From contig JALSNC010000185.1 of the NCBI GenBank assembly GCA_026987195.1, forward strand, positions 1-35,067: 35,067 bases of DNA. Reading direction: 5' to 3'. This stretch comes from Desulfobulbaceae bacterium. GTDB taxonomy: Bacteria > Desulfobacterota > Desulfobulbia > Desulfobulbales > Desulfobulbaceae. Positions 34,687 to 35,067 of this stretch are shown here, piece after piece (within the stretch, counting starts at the first letter, position 1; every line of letters starts with the position of its first letter). A model generated the notes under the pieces. The model did no database searches. It worked only from the letters and a program-made list of their open reading frames with translations, and had not been told where the DNA came from. The translations under genes were made by a program, and so were the position numbers.

Positions 34687-35067
34687 TCAGCCCGCCTCCT
34701 GCTGTCGGTGCTGCCGGCAGGCCTGGCGGAAGGCATCGATGATCGTATCGATGGGAGTTCCGGGGGTGAAGATGGCCCGTATCCCCGCCTCCTGCAGAGC
34801 CGGGATATCCTCTTCCGGGATGATGCCGCCGCCGAGCACCGGGATATCCCCTCCGCCTGCCCGGGCCAGGGCATTCACCACGGCGGGAAAGAGCCGCATG
34901 TGGGCCCCGGACATGGAGGAGAGGCCGACAGCGGCCACGTCTTCCTGGATGGCGGCGGCGGCGATCTCGTCCACCGTGCGCCGGATGCCGGTGTAGATCA
35001 CCTCGAAGCCTGCGTCGCGCAGGGCGCGGGCAATGAACTTGGCACCCCGGTCATGTCCGTCCAGGCC
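34687..35067 (-). CDS. Methylmalonyl-CoA mutase, B12-binding (small) subunit (partial)
   Basis: The C-terminal 126 residues of a cobalamin-binding subunit; the N-terminus lies beyond the right edge. The visible frame starts GLDGHDRGAKFIARALRDAG, which holds the DxHxxG motif whose His supplies the lower ligand to cobalt. It continues with the Rossmann-like GLSSMSGAH and GGGIIPEEDI segments. About 15 residues appear to be missing. It leads the operon in this window; its promoter is outside. Confidence 0.92.
   Translation of the reverse strand, partial: GLDGHDRGAKFIARALRDAGFEVIYTGIRRTVDEIAAAAIQEDVAAVGLSSMSGAHMRLFPAVVNALARAGGGDIPVLGGGIIPEEDIPALQEAGIRAIFTPGTPIDTIIDAFRQACRQHRQQEAG

Overview
The window is high-GC DNA with dense gene packing on both strands. 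The gene content suggests an anaerobic or microaerophilic member of the Desulfobacterota, plausibly a Desulfobulbaceae-like sulfate reducer or propionate user. The grounds are a methylmalonyl-CoA operon with a split mutase, a class I Fe-S fumarase, a cytochrome bd operon with a DUF4492 gene, an octaheme cytochrome c, and sigma-54 and FecR/CHASE2 signalling genes. This placement is inferred from gene content; no rRNA gene is present and none of the calls rests on a database search.

Left part (1-7095, mostly + strand): the CBS end of a putative CLC-type channel overlaps a class I fumarase. Next come a membrane histidine kinase with a PDZ-like segment and its NtrC-type sigma-54 response regulator, then a small PilZ gene on the minus strand. 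A 607-bp gap before purL holds tandem palindromes and hairpins but no convincing gene.

Middle (7096-18044): single-chain PurL (FGAM synthase), two small lipoproteins flanking an EamA-type exporter on the minus strand, and a two-gene minus-strand unit. That unit pairs a LysM-FecR envelope protein with a CHASE2-PAS-GGDEF-EAL membrane protein. A good sigma-70 promoter lies upstream of it, next to a 35-codon membrane micro-ORF.

Respiratory region (18124-27931): on the minus strand, in transcription order, cydB copy 2, an Rrf2 regulator with three clustered cysteines, a DUF4492 gene, cydA, cydB copy 1, a 30-aa membrane micro-ORF, a strong intrinsic terminator and a large AAA+ ATPase. The promoter of cydB copy 2 carries a 9-bp inverted repeat over its -10 box, a likely Rrf2 operator. 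Upstream lie an MBL-fold hydrolase and a divergent octaheme HAO-like cytochrome. Together these could form an oxygen or nitrosative-stress locus.

Right part (28034-35067, minus strand): mutase B12 subunit, meaB, mutase catalytic subunit, methylmalonyl-CoA epimerase, carboxyltransferase and biotin carboxylase. They interconvert propionyl-CoA and succinyl-CoA, and fumarase at the far left serves the same C4 route.

The least expected structure is a set of dispersed hairpin-forming repeats in the intergenic spaces. It comprises five copies of a 26-nt motif (GGTTGCCG-N4-CGGTGAACTGTTAC), two related long palindromic elements of 133 and 187 bp whose ends share GTAA-N2-GTTCA-like sequence, and an exact 30-nt duplicate pair. 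Several abut or overlap stop codons or lie in 5' leaders.
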